Assembly: GCF_958295425.1 (NCBI RefSeq) | Contig: NC_081142.1 | Coordinates: forward strand, 24,712,469 to 24,776,468 | Source: Solea solea | Taxonomy: Eukaryota > Chordata > Actinopteri > Pleuronectiformes > Soleidae | Reading direction: 5' to 3' | DNA: 64,000 bases | Part shown: positions 12,027 through 24,215 of the stretch, piece after piece | How the letters are laid out: each line of letters begins with the position of its first letter | Position numbering within the stretch: position 1 is the stretch's first letter | Made by a program: the position numbers and the translations under genes | Notes under the pieces: model-generated | The model's database searches: none | Told to the model about the DNA's origin: nothing | Seen by the model: only the letters and a program-made list of their open reading frames with translations

Positions 12027-12516
12027 TACAGTACTGTGCAAAAGTTGCAGGCACCACCAGCTCTGTTGTTTTTTCTGTCAAATTCTGTGATCATTGGAAT
12101 TTGAATGAAGTGATGCGACTTCAAGCTGGTCTTATATATTAGCGTTGAACTCATGCAACATGTGTATGTAATGCTCAAGCATGTCTTGAATAAACCTGGC
12201 GTAATAGACTTTTTTACAGCAGATATTTCTTTAAATTAAATAGTAGGACAAACACAGCATTTACCAGTAACTATTATTAATTAAGGTTCCACTCCAGTAT
12301 TAACAGAGCTGTGTTATTGTTCAAGTGTAAGGGTAGATCACGCTAAATACTTGAAACCTGTAGAGGATTTTTTTTTTTAAACAACAAAAAACTGCATACA
12401 TATTTTCTGGATGTGTTCCAGTAAAGTGAAATAGAAATAATTATCCTCGATTGTCGTTAAAGCATTGCTAAAACAACAAATCTAATGGTGGCCTAAGACT
12501 TCTGCACAGTACTATA
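12027..12516. mobile_element. Tc1/mariner-type miniature element
   Basis: The left end (12027 onward, TACAGTACTGTGCAAAAG) pairs with the right end (12486-12514, GACTTCTGCACAGTACTA) as imperfect inverted repeats of about 28 bp flanked by TA. The AGTACTGTGCAAAAGT terminus is a common fish Tc1/mariner end. The 490-bp interior has no transposase frame, so it is non-autonomous. Confidence 0.7.
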
Positions 12517-12716
12517 TATGTATATATATATATACATACATATATATGTATGTATATAAATTACTATAATAATATAACTACATATATACACATATATATA
12601 CATATATTACTATATTAATATAACTGTCTTATATATGTATACATATATTACTATCTTATAATATAGTAATATATGTATACATACATATATTACTATATTA
12701 ATATAACTATCTTATA
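12517..12716. repeat. TA-rich tract
   Basis: TATATA and TATACATA runs directly abutting the right end of the miniature element. Confidence 0.9.
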
Positions 12717-13790
12717 ATAAACAAAATTGAGAAAGTTAAAGTTAAATTCTGTCATGTAGGAAATGTTGACATAAAATCAGTCTTTCTTAACTTGATGAAG
12801 CTGAATTTAAGACTTTATGTGTTAGGATTTCTCATCTCTAAACACACACAGTAATCTGTGACAGAGATTCTGTAAAATGTACATTTTCCTGGGTTTTGTG
12901 TGTCTCTGTTTTCACTGTTTCTCAGTGTTGTTATTATCACATTAATATTAATATTAGATATTGAGTTTGCTTCGTCGCCATTTTCAAACAAAAAAATCAC
13001 ACAAACTTGAGCCGATGGCTCTCGGACATTCTGTAACGTGTGAGATGAGATGCTTTATACTAAGACTATGCTTTTCTAAGACTGTGATATAAAACTAGTC
13101 AAACAAAACCTTCAAAATGAGACAAAACTGCCATCATTTAATGTCATCATGTCAGAAATGTTGACTTAAAATCAATGTTTGTTTGACTTGAAGTGAGAAT
13201 GTATCATTTCACTCTACACTGCAAATAATATGACTTGTAACAAAGTGAAAGGGAAATTGAACCTTTAATGTAACAAGCTTGTGTTAAATACTGAAGTATT
13301 TACAGTGTGTCTAAAGTAACATTAATGTAAGCTGGTATGAAGTGGACAAACTGGTAAATGTTATTCATGTAATTATGTCCTTTAAAACAATAATATGTAA
13401 CTTTACAAATGCTGATTGTGTTTTAAGTTTCTCACATTCGTGGAATAAAAACAGGGAGGATTTTTCCCAGAATCCTCCCTTTAATAAACACACGGTGGAT
13501 CTAAAGCGCGCGCCATCAAAAGGCAATATTTCTGAGAGCAGGAGCTATTACTTCAGCGTGAACTCAGATCTACAACCCACCAGAGACGCGGCAGAGCGAC
13601 GGATATTGAGATATAGTGTACAATAGAAACAGAGAGCCATTGATCCCACAGAGTGCAAACTTTACACTTGCTGCTAAGTTCTCTAAAGGGGGCAATCAAA
13701 TTTTATACGCTCGTAACTATTTCACCCCCCTCTAAATGTTAACAACTGTGCACTCGTGCTATACGGTCCGTCCCCTTTGTTGATCCGCCA
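12717..13790. other. non-coding with old dispersed-repeat fragments
   Basis: Contains the fragments at 12735-12815 and 13140-13195 related to 2085-2200. No supported gene. Confidence 0.4.
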
Positions 13791-14040
13791 CAGTGACGAG
13801 AGCCATCTTCATGGATTTGCAATATAATAACAATCTGAGCCTGTGCCGTGTAATGAGCTGTGAGTGTTTCACCTTGACAGCCGGTGTCTTAAAGTGAATT
13901 CATAGGGCCAATATACTGCCCTCACAAGTCGGCCCAGTCCTGCGGGGGCTTTAAAAGCAGACGGGGAGAAGATCTATCTGTCAAAGTCTTTGAACAAGGC
14001 CGGGGCAGAGACGCAGGAGGTGAAATCATACATCATCCAC
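13791..14040. other. candidate conserved non-coding element
   Basis: A unique, moderately GC-rich block without an open frame. Regulatory role is inferred only from lack of repeats. Confidence 0.25.
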
Positions 14041-14262
14041 TCTGGGGGAAGCCTGAGAATCTTATTTATTTATTATTTAAAAGACGTAATGCTGTTCGTC
14101 CTGGAAAATCCAAAAAGAACAATGTTAAAGGGGTAGTTCAGGGTGTTCTATGAGGTCATTAAACTTCGTTGAGTTATGACTAATGAAAAACTTTCATTAC
14201 AATGACTTATTTTTGCACACACATCAATTAATGTTAGTGAATTTAAACAAATCCTTATTATC

Positions 14263-14340
14263 TGCACCCGGGGAGCATTTGGGGATAGGTGCCTTGCTCA
14301 GGGGCACCCCAGCACTTGGCCGGTCCTGGAATTGAACCAT
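14263..14340. repeat. fragment of a common fish interspersed repeat
   Basis: The words GTGCCTTGCTCAGGGGCACC and GGAATTGAACC are typical of an abundant teleost interspersed repeat with a tRNA-like head. Only about 80 bp remain. Confidence 0.5.
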
Positions 14341-14359
14341 TGAAATAAGAAAAGATAAT

Positions 14360-14680
14360 TGCCAGCAGGTGGCGCTATGCCCTTGACTCAGTTTTCATGT
14401 GCTGGCTCTCTCACCTCTTGTCTCACGTATGAAGTTTGAAGCAGATCGGTCAATGTACATGGAAATTACAGGGCACTTCCTGTTTCGTGGTGAATGGTCC
14501 AAATTTGCCAATATTCCGATAGTTGCTGTGGCCACGCCCCTTTATATCTGACCAGGTTTCAGTTCAGTGTCAATTTTTCTCCCTGTCAATGTTTCGTACC
14601 TCAGGAATTTGATCTTTGGGGAGAAAACAATTATAATTTCAGGAATTCCAGTAGAGCCTCACACCACGTGCTGTCATGTG
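14360..14680. repeat. possible dispersed repeat containing a CTCF-like core
   Basis: Begins with CCAGCAGGTGGCGCTA and contains CACTTCCTGTTTCG and GGCCACGCCCC, phrases common in dispersed fish repeats. Distantly similar phrases occur at about 46340-46740. Assignment is weak. Confidence 0.3.
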
Positions 14681-14777
14681 TTTAACAACATGTGCATCAA
14701 GAGGAAAGTGTGTAAGAATATTGCTGTTATTTTCTTTTATTTTGGTGTCTTTACTTCCTGTTTTGTGCTTCATTGCA

Positions 14778-14938
14778 GAAAAGGGAGGCATTAGTGGATC
14801 AACAACTCCTGTGTGTGTGATGTTAAAATCACTGATTTTCTCTGTGGACTTTGGTGTGGGAAAGTGAGTGGTTTACAAACTTCAGTTTCCTGTTGAAAAA
14901 GTCTGTTTAACAGAGAGATAAAGACGTGAACATCCAAA
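14778..14938 (+). mobile_element. family-A fold-back repeat, right half
   Basis: Carries GTGGATCAACAACTCCTGTG, TTAAAATCACTGATTTTCTC, GACTTTGGTGTGGGA and TTCAGTTTCCTGTTG, ending AAGACGTGAACATCC. The left arm is missing. Confidence 0.85.
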
Positions 14939-14940
14939 AG

Positions 14941-17100
14941 AAAAAACCCTGATCTAACTCTTTAACGTCAGCAACCAAGCAAAAACATTTTTTTAATAAA
15001 AGCATCTAATAATTCGACGATATTAAACTGTCTGTCACTGTGGGAGAAAGACCACATGAATTCTGAAAAAAAGTAATATGTTGTGACAATCTTTCACGAC
15101 TCACTTATGCTGCAAGTGTTTGGGTTTTCTGACTTTTAGAAATGACTGTGAGCTCATGGAGGAGGAGAGGAAATACTGATTCAACGTGTCACAGAGGAAA
15201 AGAAGTCAAAATTGGACGACGGCGAGCTCCATCAGAGCTTTGACAGCAGCCTCACTGTAACACGTGCTCACAAACGCACCTTTGATTCTCCCAAATTCCC
15301 CCAAAAACTAACCTCCCTCCACTTCCTCCTCCTCCTTCACTGAGCTCCTACCACCCTGACAACCACCACCACCACCACCACCACGACACACTCCGTGTTT
15401 CCTCCTCTCATCTTCTCTCACACACCGTGAGGAGGCGCAGACGTGTGCACCTCCGGGGAAGCTGCTTCTTCTTCAAACAGCAACATGATCAGTTTTTACA
15501 GCTTCTGAAGCGAGTTCTGTGTGAGTGAGGAGAGAGAGAATCAGACTGAGAGTGTGTGTGATGCCACTTTCACTGTGTTTTTGTCTGAATTCTCCTTTTA
15601 ATAAACACAGAGATACAATTCTCTCGATGTTAAACTTCCACTCACTTTATATTTCCTCAGTTCTAGTTTATCTGTAAATGCAGGAGACGTGGCAGTGACA
15701 GACAGACAGACAGACAGACAGCCAGCACCAATGTTTGGATTAAAAACACAAGCGATATCGTTTCAAAAAAGAACATGAACAATTAAAAAAAAGCCTCAAA
15801 TATTCTGTAACTGATTGAAAATAATCTGCCAATGACTTTAAACTAATTTCTCTTGCCTGATACATACAGAATGAACCTGTGAAACTCACCTACGTCTTCG
15901 CCTTCCCTCATCCTGCCACAAAATCATTAAAACTCAATCATTTTTGTTTGAGAACATCATCATTTCCAGAGTTGGATCAACATTTTATGAACCAAACAAC
16001 TCAGAGATTCATCTGGAAATGAGTGAACAGAAACATATAAAGACAAATGTCAGTACCATTTAAGCTTTATGAAAAAAAAAAATCAACATTTTGTCGATTT
16101 TCTTGATCAGTTAAGGACAGTTTTATGTCTCTAAAATGTTTCATTTATTCATCAATTACTACATTTTTCCCCCAATAATTAAAACCAGTTTCTGTGATTT
16201 TTCAGCTTCTTAAATGTGAATATTTTCTGGTTCCAGGAGCAGTTTACTTTGTTACTAATAATTAAAGTAATCTGTCGTATCCTTTTAAGACAAAATCAGA
16301 TTATTGTTCTTGTGCAAAACTAGCTTGGCAAGATTATTTTTCTTTTTTTGGCAAAACAAATAAGAACAATTTCCCAGAAACCAGGCCTGTTTTTTTCTTT
16401 CTTGACAATCATTTTTTATATTGTTCCACTCGTACCACAACATTCCTGCTGTAGTTCCAGTAAGTGACCACTTGAGCGTCATAATGAGCCGTTATCGCAG
16501 ACCCATGGTCACGTACAGTACTTGTGTCAGAGTGATGGAGTCTCTGTGGTCACATGCTCACAGAACATGATTCAGAATGAAAAAGGTTGTTAAAATCGCA
16601 GCTTTATTGCTGACGCTGCTGTTTCTGTGGTCGTTTTCCTCCTGGAACAGAAGCTCTTCTCTGTGGTTCTGTGTGTTCGCGTCCATGATTCATGCCTGGT
16701 GTGTGTGTCTGGCCCAGAGGGAGGCCCGCAGAACCTTTACTCAGACAGAACCAGACTGTGTTTGTCTGCAGGAAACCACAGAATCCTGGGAGTCCGTGCT
16801 CCTGTGACGCTTCACATGAAAAACCCACACAGTCTTGGTTCTTTCTTCTTTTCATGTTTCAGAGGATTCGTGGAGGATTCGTGGAGTCGGCTCTGCGTGT
16901 GTGTGTTTGGGGAAATGTTGTAGTGGTTCTGAATAACAAATAGATGTGAGTCGGTGCATGATTAAAAAGTGGTGGAGAAACAAACTCTGGAGAACTGGAT
17001 CCAGAGTTTGCTGTTGATCTTCCCGCGAATCAAAGCCTGGACAGAGAGACAAAGAGACAGAGAGACAGAGCGGCTCTGCGGGGACAGAGAAGGTTCCCTG
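14941..17100. other. non-coding, nothing recognised
   Basis: AT-rich sequence with short CCA (15364-15384) and GACA (15698-15722) runs. The frame starting at 16577 has a hydrophobic N-terminus but no recognisable family and overlaps several equally open frames, so it is not called. Confidence 0.4.
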
Positions 17101-18490
17101 GAGCAAACCCAGGGTGGAGATGAAGGGATGTGGAGGAGATGAAAGGGTGAAAACACAGAGTGTGTGTGTGTGTGTGTGTGTGTACCAGTGTCTGCTGGAG
17201 CAAGGACTTCAAAGACCCGACAGAGCAAAGGCTGCTTCGCCTTTTTTCATTTTTTTTTCTTTCTCACCAAAGCTCCTCTCGTGTTGGTGTCCCCCGCTCT
17301 CTCTCCCCCGTCCTCCCCCCGCTCTCTCCCCCATCTCTGATTATTCATGTGTCTCTGCTCAAAGGCAGACAGGCCTGCTGGATTGTTGAGGGCACGACTG
17401 ACATGAATATTTCTGCTGCATCACAGACATTTGCTGTCGGTGCTTCAGCTGTAATTGAGCACATGATCCCTGAAGCTTTCCACAGAGTTCACTGTGGTTG
17501 AATTATTGACTCTGTTATGGACGACAATGCAAAAAAAAAGAAGCTTTTTTTTGTTCAATGGTGACTCATGAAACTGAGCATCTGGGCTGTTTCTCACTGG
17601 AATGAACTACTTTGTCGTGTTTTGTGGATTTTTGTACTTAAACGGGCAACTTTTCTTCTTCTTCTTCCAGCAAGTTTTGGCAGACTGTGTTTCCATCATG
17701 GTATGGTCCAGTTTGGAATGGTAAAGTCCTGGGTCAGTCTTGCATTTTGACTCAGAAATGAATGAAACAAACGACGACATTGAACGCGACACAACAGACA
17801 ACAGTGGAGGACGTTAAGTTCTCCTGAAAGACTGCTGCTCTGTCTGTGGAACCAGAACCACACGGGGGCTAAAGGTAGAGATAATCCACCCAGTAGACCA
17901 CGCTGAAGACCAAGAGTGATCTAAGAAAAAAGACCTGTGAATACGTGCACAGCAGATCTAAGTGGACGCTTCCTTTTCTCCATCAACAACAAGACAAAGT
18001 CCGTCTTTGTATGAGGACACTGTGGACGTTTGTCTCGACTTCCATGGGATATTTATATCCATCATTTTTATATCCAGTCGCCCAATCAGCTGACTGTCGA
18101 GGGTGGAACATACTCATAACATACTGAACCAAACTGAAATACATGGATTTTTCTTGGATAGTTGTTTCTGAAAGAGTGAATTATTGGAGAATTATTGTGA
18201 AGAGCAGTGTGTCGTCTGCATAGAGGATGATAATTGTGATAAAAACGAGTGTAAACCAACTTTTCCTGAACTTATTAAACTAAAAAAAATCTTCACTATC
18301 ACATTCAGGATTTAACATGAATGACTTCTTATGTTATAAGAATTTTAGTAATATTATAAAAAGTGAATTTTCTGGGAACACACACACACACACACTTGAT
18401 GCTAATTTGTAGTCTCTGCTACACGTGGTATCAGATTATTATTCTTTTTTTTTTGAGCTGTGTTGGTTTAACTTGGGCTGTTTTCTGGCC
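17101..18490. other. non-coding; possible conserved block near 17360-17480
   Basis: A TG run lies at 17159-17184. The block at 17360-17480 is unique, with GCTGTAATTGAGCACATGAT, and looks like preserved non-coding DNA. Nothing else is recognised. Confidence 0.3.
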
Positions 18491-19285
18491 GCGCTCTGAT
18501 TTTCAGCTCAAATTAAAGTGGTGAACAGGAGGAAGTGTCGCCGGCAGCATGTGGCACAGCAGCTCAAGCTGTTAGCAGCTGAACAGACGCAGCCGACGAG
18601 CTGAAAGTCTCCTGCAGGTCTCTGGGGGCCGGAGCGGCAGTCTGTCCATCTTCTCCTGCCTCGCTCCTTCTCTGCTCTCTCTTCGGGGACGTCTCTCCTG
18701 TTAGTGTGCTGTTTGCTGTAAGAGACGCGCGTCTGCTTTTCCATCTGTGCGCGGTTTGAGAGGGAGCTAAACTGCAGTCGGTGTCACACACACCCGAGTT
18801 GCTGAATTATTAAGAGTTTCAGATTTGCTGCGCGCTGCACATATTTGATCCATCTGTCGCAGGAGCAGTCATTTATGGCAAAGTGTACCTGCAGCAGTTG
18901 CTGCCACATCTGTCGCAGATCACATTTCTGATGGTTCATATATTTGTTGTCACCGTAAAGAAGTTTGACTCTCACGGTGTCTGACTCTCTGTTACCCACA
19001 AAACATGTGAGACACCAGGAGAACACTTCTTATTAATAACAAGGAGAAAGAGTTCATAAAGAGAGGGAAGTGTAAAAATAACACCTTCATAATCAGCTGT
19101 GCTATTTCCTCAAGGTGACATGAGGAGGTTAGTGAGGAGGTTAGTGAGGAGGTTAGTGTGTCCTCACTGAGACGAAAACTCTACTTGTATCACTGCAGAG
19201 TTATTTTATTGTGATATACAGATGTGGATAATATACATATATACGTATATATACTGTACACTATCCATCAATAGCACATTTCGTC
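18491..19285. other. non-coding, GC-richer patch
   Basis: 18500-18790 is GC-richer with opposing short frames of no known family. GGTTAGTGAGGA repeats three to four times at 19124-19157. Confidence 0.3.
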
Positions 19286-19435
19286 CCCTGACTGTACCAT
19301 TTTACTCTGGTACAAGTGAAGTGAGTCAAAGAATGAAACGTTTGATTCTGGTTATTTTGGTTCTATTCCTAATGGAGACACATGCGTACTGTTCTGAACC
19401 AAACTGGACCAAACTGAAGTGTTCCAGTCTGTGGA
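19286..19435 (+). repeat. dispersed repeat shared with glul intron 3
   Basis: TGGTTATTTTGGTTCTATTC followed by AATGGAGACACA matches 41895-41945 in the same orientation, and an inverted piece occurs at about 20300-20365. Probably fragments of one old DNA transposon. Confidence 0.5.
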
Positions 19436-20395
19436 CACACACTTATTGTGCAACAGAATTCACTAATTCTGCCTGAGACGAAGCTGAATGAAACAGATCT
19501 TTGTCCACTTAACTGATACACCTCCTCATTTAAGACATCGAACAAGACATTGATGATTTACAGAAGAAACATTTTAAAAAACTACACTGAGACTATTGTG
19601 TTGTACTGTGTGTGTGTGTGTGTGTGTGTGTGACTGCAGGGAGGAAACTGCTCTCTCTGCTCAAACTTCCACACAACTTGGCACGGCTCCTTCAAGACCT
19701 CAAAAACCTCTGGCAGTGTATGAGTCATAAACACACACACACACACACACAAACACTTCATGAGGATAAGTTCCACTTCAGCGGGTTAGGTAGACTGCCT
19801 GCTCTCTCTCTCTCTCTCTGTGTGTCTCACACTCTTTGTCCTCGTCTCACGGTTGGTTGTCCCTCAGGCACCAGTAGTTGTTAGAGTGTCACAGTGGAGG
19901 TGGTGGCGAGGACAGCAGAGCTCCATGGTCTCATTACCTCCACACACTCACCCAGCAGCCCACAGTGAAGCCGGGGCGTCGGGCGGAGCTTGATTCGTTT
20001 TGATGGTGCGCACATAACGAGGCTCCCTCGTGTTAGTCCCCGTCCCCCGGGCCCAGCCCCCGTCCCCCCCAGGGACCCTGACACTGGTGCGGCGTCCCCA
20101 GCAAAGCTCACTAAAGGTCAGGGAGTAATGTCTGCTGAGTTTCTATGTCCTGAGGGTTTTTCTCATTAGTAAATGTGGAGTGGGTGGATCTTCAGTGTCA
20201 GTCAGGATTGACTTGGTTGGATTTCCCAACAGATCCACACTGCAGTGTCTCTGTAACCCAGCAGAGACACTGCAGAAGACACATTAGACATGTGTCCACA
20301 GACTGGGCCGGTTCAGTTCAGTACAGTCTGTATTTTAGTGTGTTTCCATTAGAAATAGAACCAAATGAATCCATTCATCCTTCCATTCTTTGACA
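19436..20395. other. non-coding with TG, AC and CT microsatellites
   Basis: Runs at 19604-19633 (TG), 19726-19752 (AC) and 19801-19819 (CT). A GC-rich block at 19880-20110 has no recognisable coding content and might be regulatory. Confidence 0.35.
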
Positions 20396-20418
20396 CTCTT
20401 CACTCAGAGTACAATGAT

Positions 20419-20459
20419 ACTGTTGTGGGTGGAGCTATACTGGCCCCACCCACAACAGT
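20419..20459. repeat. 14-bp perfect inverted repeat
   Basis: ACTGTTGTGGGTGG at 20419-20432 is repeated in inverse at 20446-20459 around a 13-bp loop, so it could fold as a short stem-loop or bind a dimeric GC-box factor. Confidence 0.6.
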
Positions 20460-20704
20460 CAACCTGATTGGCTGACAGGAAAAACGTCTCTCCCAAGTAT
20501 TTGTTGTTGTTGTCATCGCACCAGTATGACAGCGGGCACCGCCCACACCCCGCCTACCAAGTAAAAGTACTGTTCTTAGTCCAAACACAGACCTGATCCA
20601 GGACTTTACCGTTCCAGACTGGACTGTACCATGATGTTAACAGTTACACACACACACACACACACTCTTGATAACATTCTCCAGGATTGTGTGTGAGACG
20701 CCGG

Positions 20705-21392
20705 TGCATCTGCTACTGCTGCTGCTGCTGTAACTGCTACTGCTTCTGCTGTAACTGCTACTGCTGCTGCTGCTACTGCCGCTGCTGCTGTAACTACTGC
20801 TGCTACTGCTTCTGCTGCTGCTGTAACTACTGCTGCTACTGCTTCTGCTGCTGCTGTAACTGCTGCTACTACTGTTGCTACTGCTACTGCCGCTGCTGTT
20901 GTAACTGCTGCTGCTGCTACTGTAACTGCTTCTGCAACTGCTACTGCTACTGCTGCTGCTACTGCTGCTGCTGCTGCTACTGCTGTAACTGCTGTTGCTA
21001 CTGCTGCTGTAACTGCTACTGCTTCTGCTGTAACTGCTACTGCTGCTGCTTCTGCTGCTGTAACTGCTACTGCTGCTGCTTCTGCTGCTGCTACTGCTGC
21101 TGCTTCTGCTGCTGCTGTAACTGCTACTGCCGCTGCTGTAACTGCTACTGCTGCTGCTGCTGTAACTGCTGCTACTACTGCTGCTTCTGCTGCTGTTTCT
21201 GCTGTAACTGATACTGCTGTAACTGCTACTGCTGCTGCTGCTACTGCTGCTGTAATTGCTACTACTGCTGCTGCTGCTGCTGCTGTAACTGCTACTGCTG
21301 CTGCTGCTGTAACTGCTACTGCTGCTGCTGCTGTAACTGCTACTGCTGCTGCTGTAACTGCTGCTACTGCTGCTGTAACTGCTGCTGCTGTA
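20705..21392. repeat. 690-bp CTG/CTA/TAA trinucleotide array
   Basis: Long tandem array of CTG and CTA codon-sized units with regularly spaced TAA, giving higher-order units such as TAACTGCTACTGCTGCTG. Minus-strand frames read as Ala-Val-Thr or Ser-Tyr polymers and the plus frame as Cys-Tyr-Cys. None is a gene. Confidence 0.97.
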
Positions 21393-21535
21393 TTTTCTGT
21401 GTTTCCCATGTGTTTTCTGTGTTTTTCGTGTGTTTTCTGTGTTTCCCATGTGTTTTCTGTGTTTTCCTTGTGTTTCTGTGTGTTTTCTGTGTTGTTTTCT
21501 GTGTGTTTTCTGTGTTTTCCGTGTGTTTTCCGTGT
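21393..21535. repeat. TGTTTTCTGTG minisatellite
   Basis: About 14 units of roughly 10 bp (GTGTTTTCTG, TGTTTCCCAT), directly continuous with the trinucleotide array. Confidence 0.9.
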
Positions 21536-21990
21536 GGACGTGACCTCAGAGTAGCATCTTCTCACCTTCACTCTCCTTCACCTGGAAACACTGTAATGTA
21601 TCTGTCTACAATACAGCGACTTCAGCAGAACTGTGATTGGCTTCTTTGTGCTTGTCGTATCAGATGAGGCTTTAAAAAGAGAGGTTTCCCTCAGCCTTCA
21701 AGACACCCATTCACCCTCACCCTCACTGCTGCTGCTGAATGAGCGGCTGCAGACGGAAACACGAGGTTCACTCAAGAAAGAGTTTGTGGCTGATCACTAT
21801 CTGACACACACAGACAGGAGGGGGGAGGGAGGGAGGGAGGGAGTCGGGGGGGGGGGGGAAGCAATCAGCACAGCAACCAATTCTTACTTTTCTCCTGCTC
21901 TGGTATTTTATCACTGCAAATTTTATCTGCAACTGATACGAGGGAAACCCGGGGAACGAATGACACGGGGGCGAGATTACCAAAATATAC
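21536..21990. other. non-coding with a G-rich run
   Basis: 21818-21858 is a GGGAGGGAGGGAGG stretch followed after TCG by a run of about 11 G, which could form a G-quadruplex. No gene. Confidence 0.4.
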
Positions 21991-22150
21991 TGCCGAGATC
22001 AAATCACCTTCTACCCACACATTATGCACCGCGTGGATAACGACCTTCAAATGCTTCCATCGCCTCAGAGTCCAATTCCAAGTCTGCGGCTCATCTAAAG
22101 TCAAAGCGGAAATTAAAAATGTACTTTTAAGCTGTGAGGACGTCCTCGCC
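21991..22150. other. candidate conserved non-coding element
   Basis: Unique sequence including CCACACATTATGCACCGCG and no stable frame. Regulatory role inferred only. Confidence 0.25.
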
Positions 22151-22500
22151 GGGTCTCTCACCTGTTTGCTCGGTGAAGTGACTCCATGTTGTGTGAAGTT
22201 CTGACTCGTGAGCGGTGACGTGAGCGGTGAAAGATCCTGGCAGAAAAGCAGCTGTGCGGCTGACAAGTCCCGTCTGTGACTCCACTCCAGGGCTCTGTGT
22301 GTTTTTCCAGGCTCTGATTCAAATGTGAACCTACAGGGTCACGACGCCATGGCAACACAAGATGATGAAACTCAGCACAGTCAGAGAGACACAGAGACTC
22401 ACGACGCTCGCACATCATGACTGTGTTACATTTTATTTGTAGTTAAATGGATAATTCAGTTCTTTGTCAGTGTGGTTTTATGATTCAGTTCATAAAACCT

Positions 22501-22850
22501 GTTTAAGTCTACGATGTCTACGTCACATGTTCGTGTCTTTATCTCACTGTGAGACAGACTTTTCCAACAGGAAACTGAAGTTTGTAAACCACTCACTCTC
22601 CCACACCAAAGTCCATAGAGAAAATCAGTGATTTTAGCTGGCGGGGACACAGGAGCTGCTGGTCCTCTGCTGCCTCGTGTGGTTACTTCGTGAATCAGAA
22701 CAAAAGATTTCAAAAGCCGAACTGACAAAATCATACATTTGAACTTAGTGATGGAGGCAGCAGTGGATCAACAACTCCTGTGTGCTGTGATGTTAAAATC
22801 ACAGCACAGACTTTCTCTATGGGGTTTGGCATGGGAGTGTTCAGAGATGT
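22501..22850 (+). mobile_element. family-A fold-back repeat, near full length
   Basis: Both arms and the whole centre are present: left arm 22501-22638, asymmetric centre GCTGGCGGGGACACAGGAGC, GAACTTAGTGATGGAGGCAG, then a right arm beginning GTTAAAATCAC with a duplicated CACAGCACAG and loss of the terminal part. Confidence 0.85.
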
Positions 22851-23898
22851 GAGTCTTTTGTTAAAAGGATAAAAATCAGTGGAGAATCAATTCAGAAATT
22901 CACTTTTTCTTCATTTGGAGCCTTCGATCTCTGCTCCGAAAGTGTTCATGTGTTTTCCAGGCTTTTCCGCAGCATTCTTCTTGCAGCGCGCCGCTGGTCT
23001 GTTTTCTCTTACTGAGAAGCAGGAGATGGGGATCAGAGGGTGAAAAGTCAGAGGGAGGACAGCTTGACAGATAGAGTCAGGGTGGTGGAAGGGTCAGCGC
23101 TGGGAGGGCCATTTCCTCGCTGATTTTTATCTGTCTATTAACACAATACACCACCTGGCAGCGATAAACACACATGAATGAGAACACAGTGTGTGTGTGT
23201 GTGTGCAAAAAATACACTTCAGGAGAAAAATAAACTTCCAGAAGAAAGGGAAAAAAATAAAATCCTCCATTATTGTGCAGGTTCCTGTTGGAGCAGCCGC
23301 TTCAGTCCCACATTAATCAAAATCACTTTGATGACAAAGTTTGAAGGTAAGTCTTTGTCCCAGGCAAACGTCTCCTTGATTGCATTTTCCTTTTATTCTC
23401 TTGGTTTTAATCAAACGCGTCTTTTCAACAGAGAATTCAATTACGGCACACACCTGAACACACAATGCTCTGGACCTCATTCAGCGCGGGTCATTGTTAG
23501 TTTAAGCATCCGCGTCTCTAATAGGAAATATTGATTCAAACTTCCACGCTGTTTTCTGTCCACGCACCAGATTGTGTTCTCGGCCCGAGTCAAAAGAAAA
23601 ACCTGTGTTTGTTTCATTTTCTTTCTCCTTCCCTGTGGACGTCTGACGCCTCCGTGCACTTTATGGCTCAGATTATTGTCCTCGAAAGTAATTAGCATGA
23701 AATGATCCTTTAAATTCAGAATTATTGGTGGACGGCTGAGGAAGAAGGTGTGAACATGAACCTTTCGCTGTGGTTTGTAGACCACAATAATAAGCACTGA
23801 GAGCTGCTTAAAGGGACATTTCAGGGTTGTATGAGGTGGTGATACTGTGGTGTGCACAGTGGTTCATGCTTTATTTCAACATCAAACAGCTTTTTATT
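22851..23898. other. non-coding; possible conserved blocks
   Basis: 23290-23560 and 23640-23740 are unique, TAAT-containing stretches (GTTTTAATCAAACGCG, AAGTAATTAGCATG) that look like preserved non-coding DNA. A TG run lies at 23190-23206. Confidence 0.3.
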
Positions 23899-24215
23899 GC
23901 CTGGAAACTGAATTTTGTGTCACCTTTTTACTTCTCACTCTCCCACACCAAAGTCCATAGAGAAAATCAGTGATTTTAGCTGGTGGTGACACAGGAGCTG
24001 CTGATCCTCTGCTGCCTCGTGTGGTCACTTTGTGTCACTGAGGTCAATCTGGACAAAGGGTTTCAAACACTGAAATGACAAAATGAGACATGTGAACTTA
24101 GTGAAGGAGGCAGCAGTGGATCAACAACTCCTGTGTGTGTGATGTTAAAATCCCTGATTTTCTCTGTGGACTTTGGTGTGGGAGAGTGAGTGCTTTACAA
24201 ACTTTACTTTCTAAA
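23899..24215 (+). mobile_element. family-A fold-back repeat
   Basis: Left arm from GGAAACTGAATTTTG, both AAAATC(A/C)(G/C)TGATTTT cores, centre with GCTGGTGGTGACACAGGAGC and right arm GACTTTGGTGTGGGAGAGTG. Only the outermost ends are eroded. Confidence 0.85.

Noticed and set aside
16577..16807. Frame with a hydrophobic, signal-like start
   Set aside because: Overlapped by four other frames of similar length, no cleavage-site-plus-domain context and no recognised family.
20606..21571. 321-residue minus-strand frame of Ala/Val/Thr
   Set aside because: It is a translation of the CTG/CTA array. Parallel frames are equally open and there is no unique flanking coding sequence.
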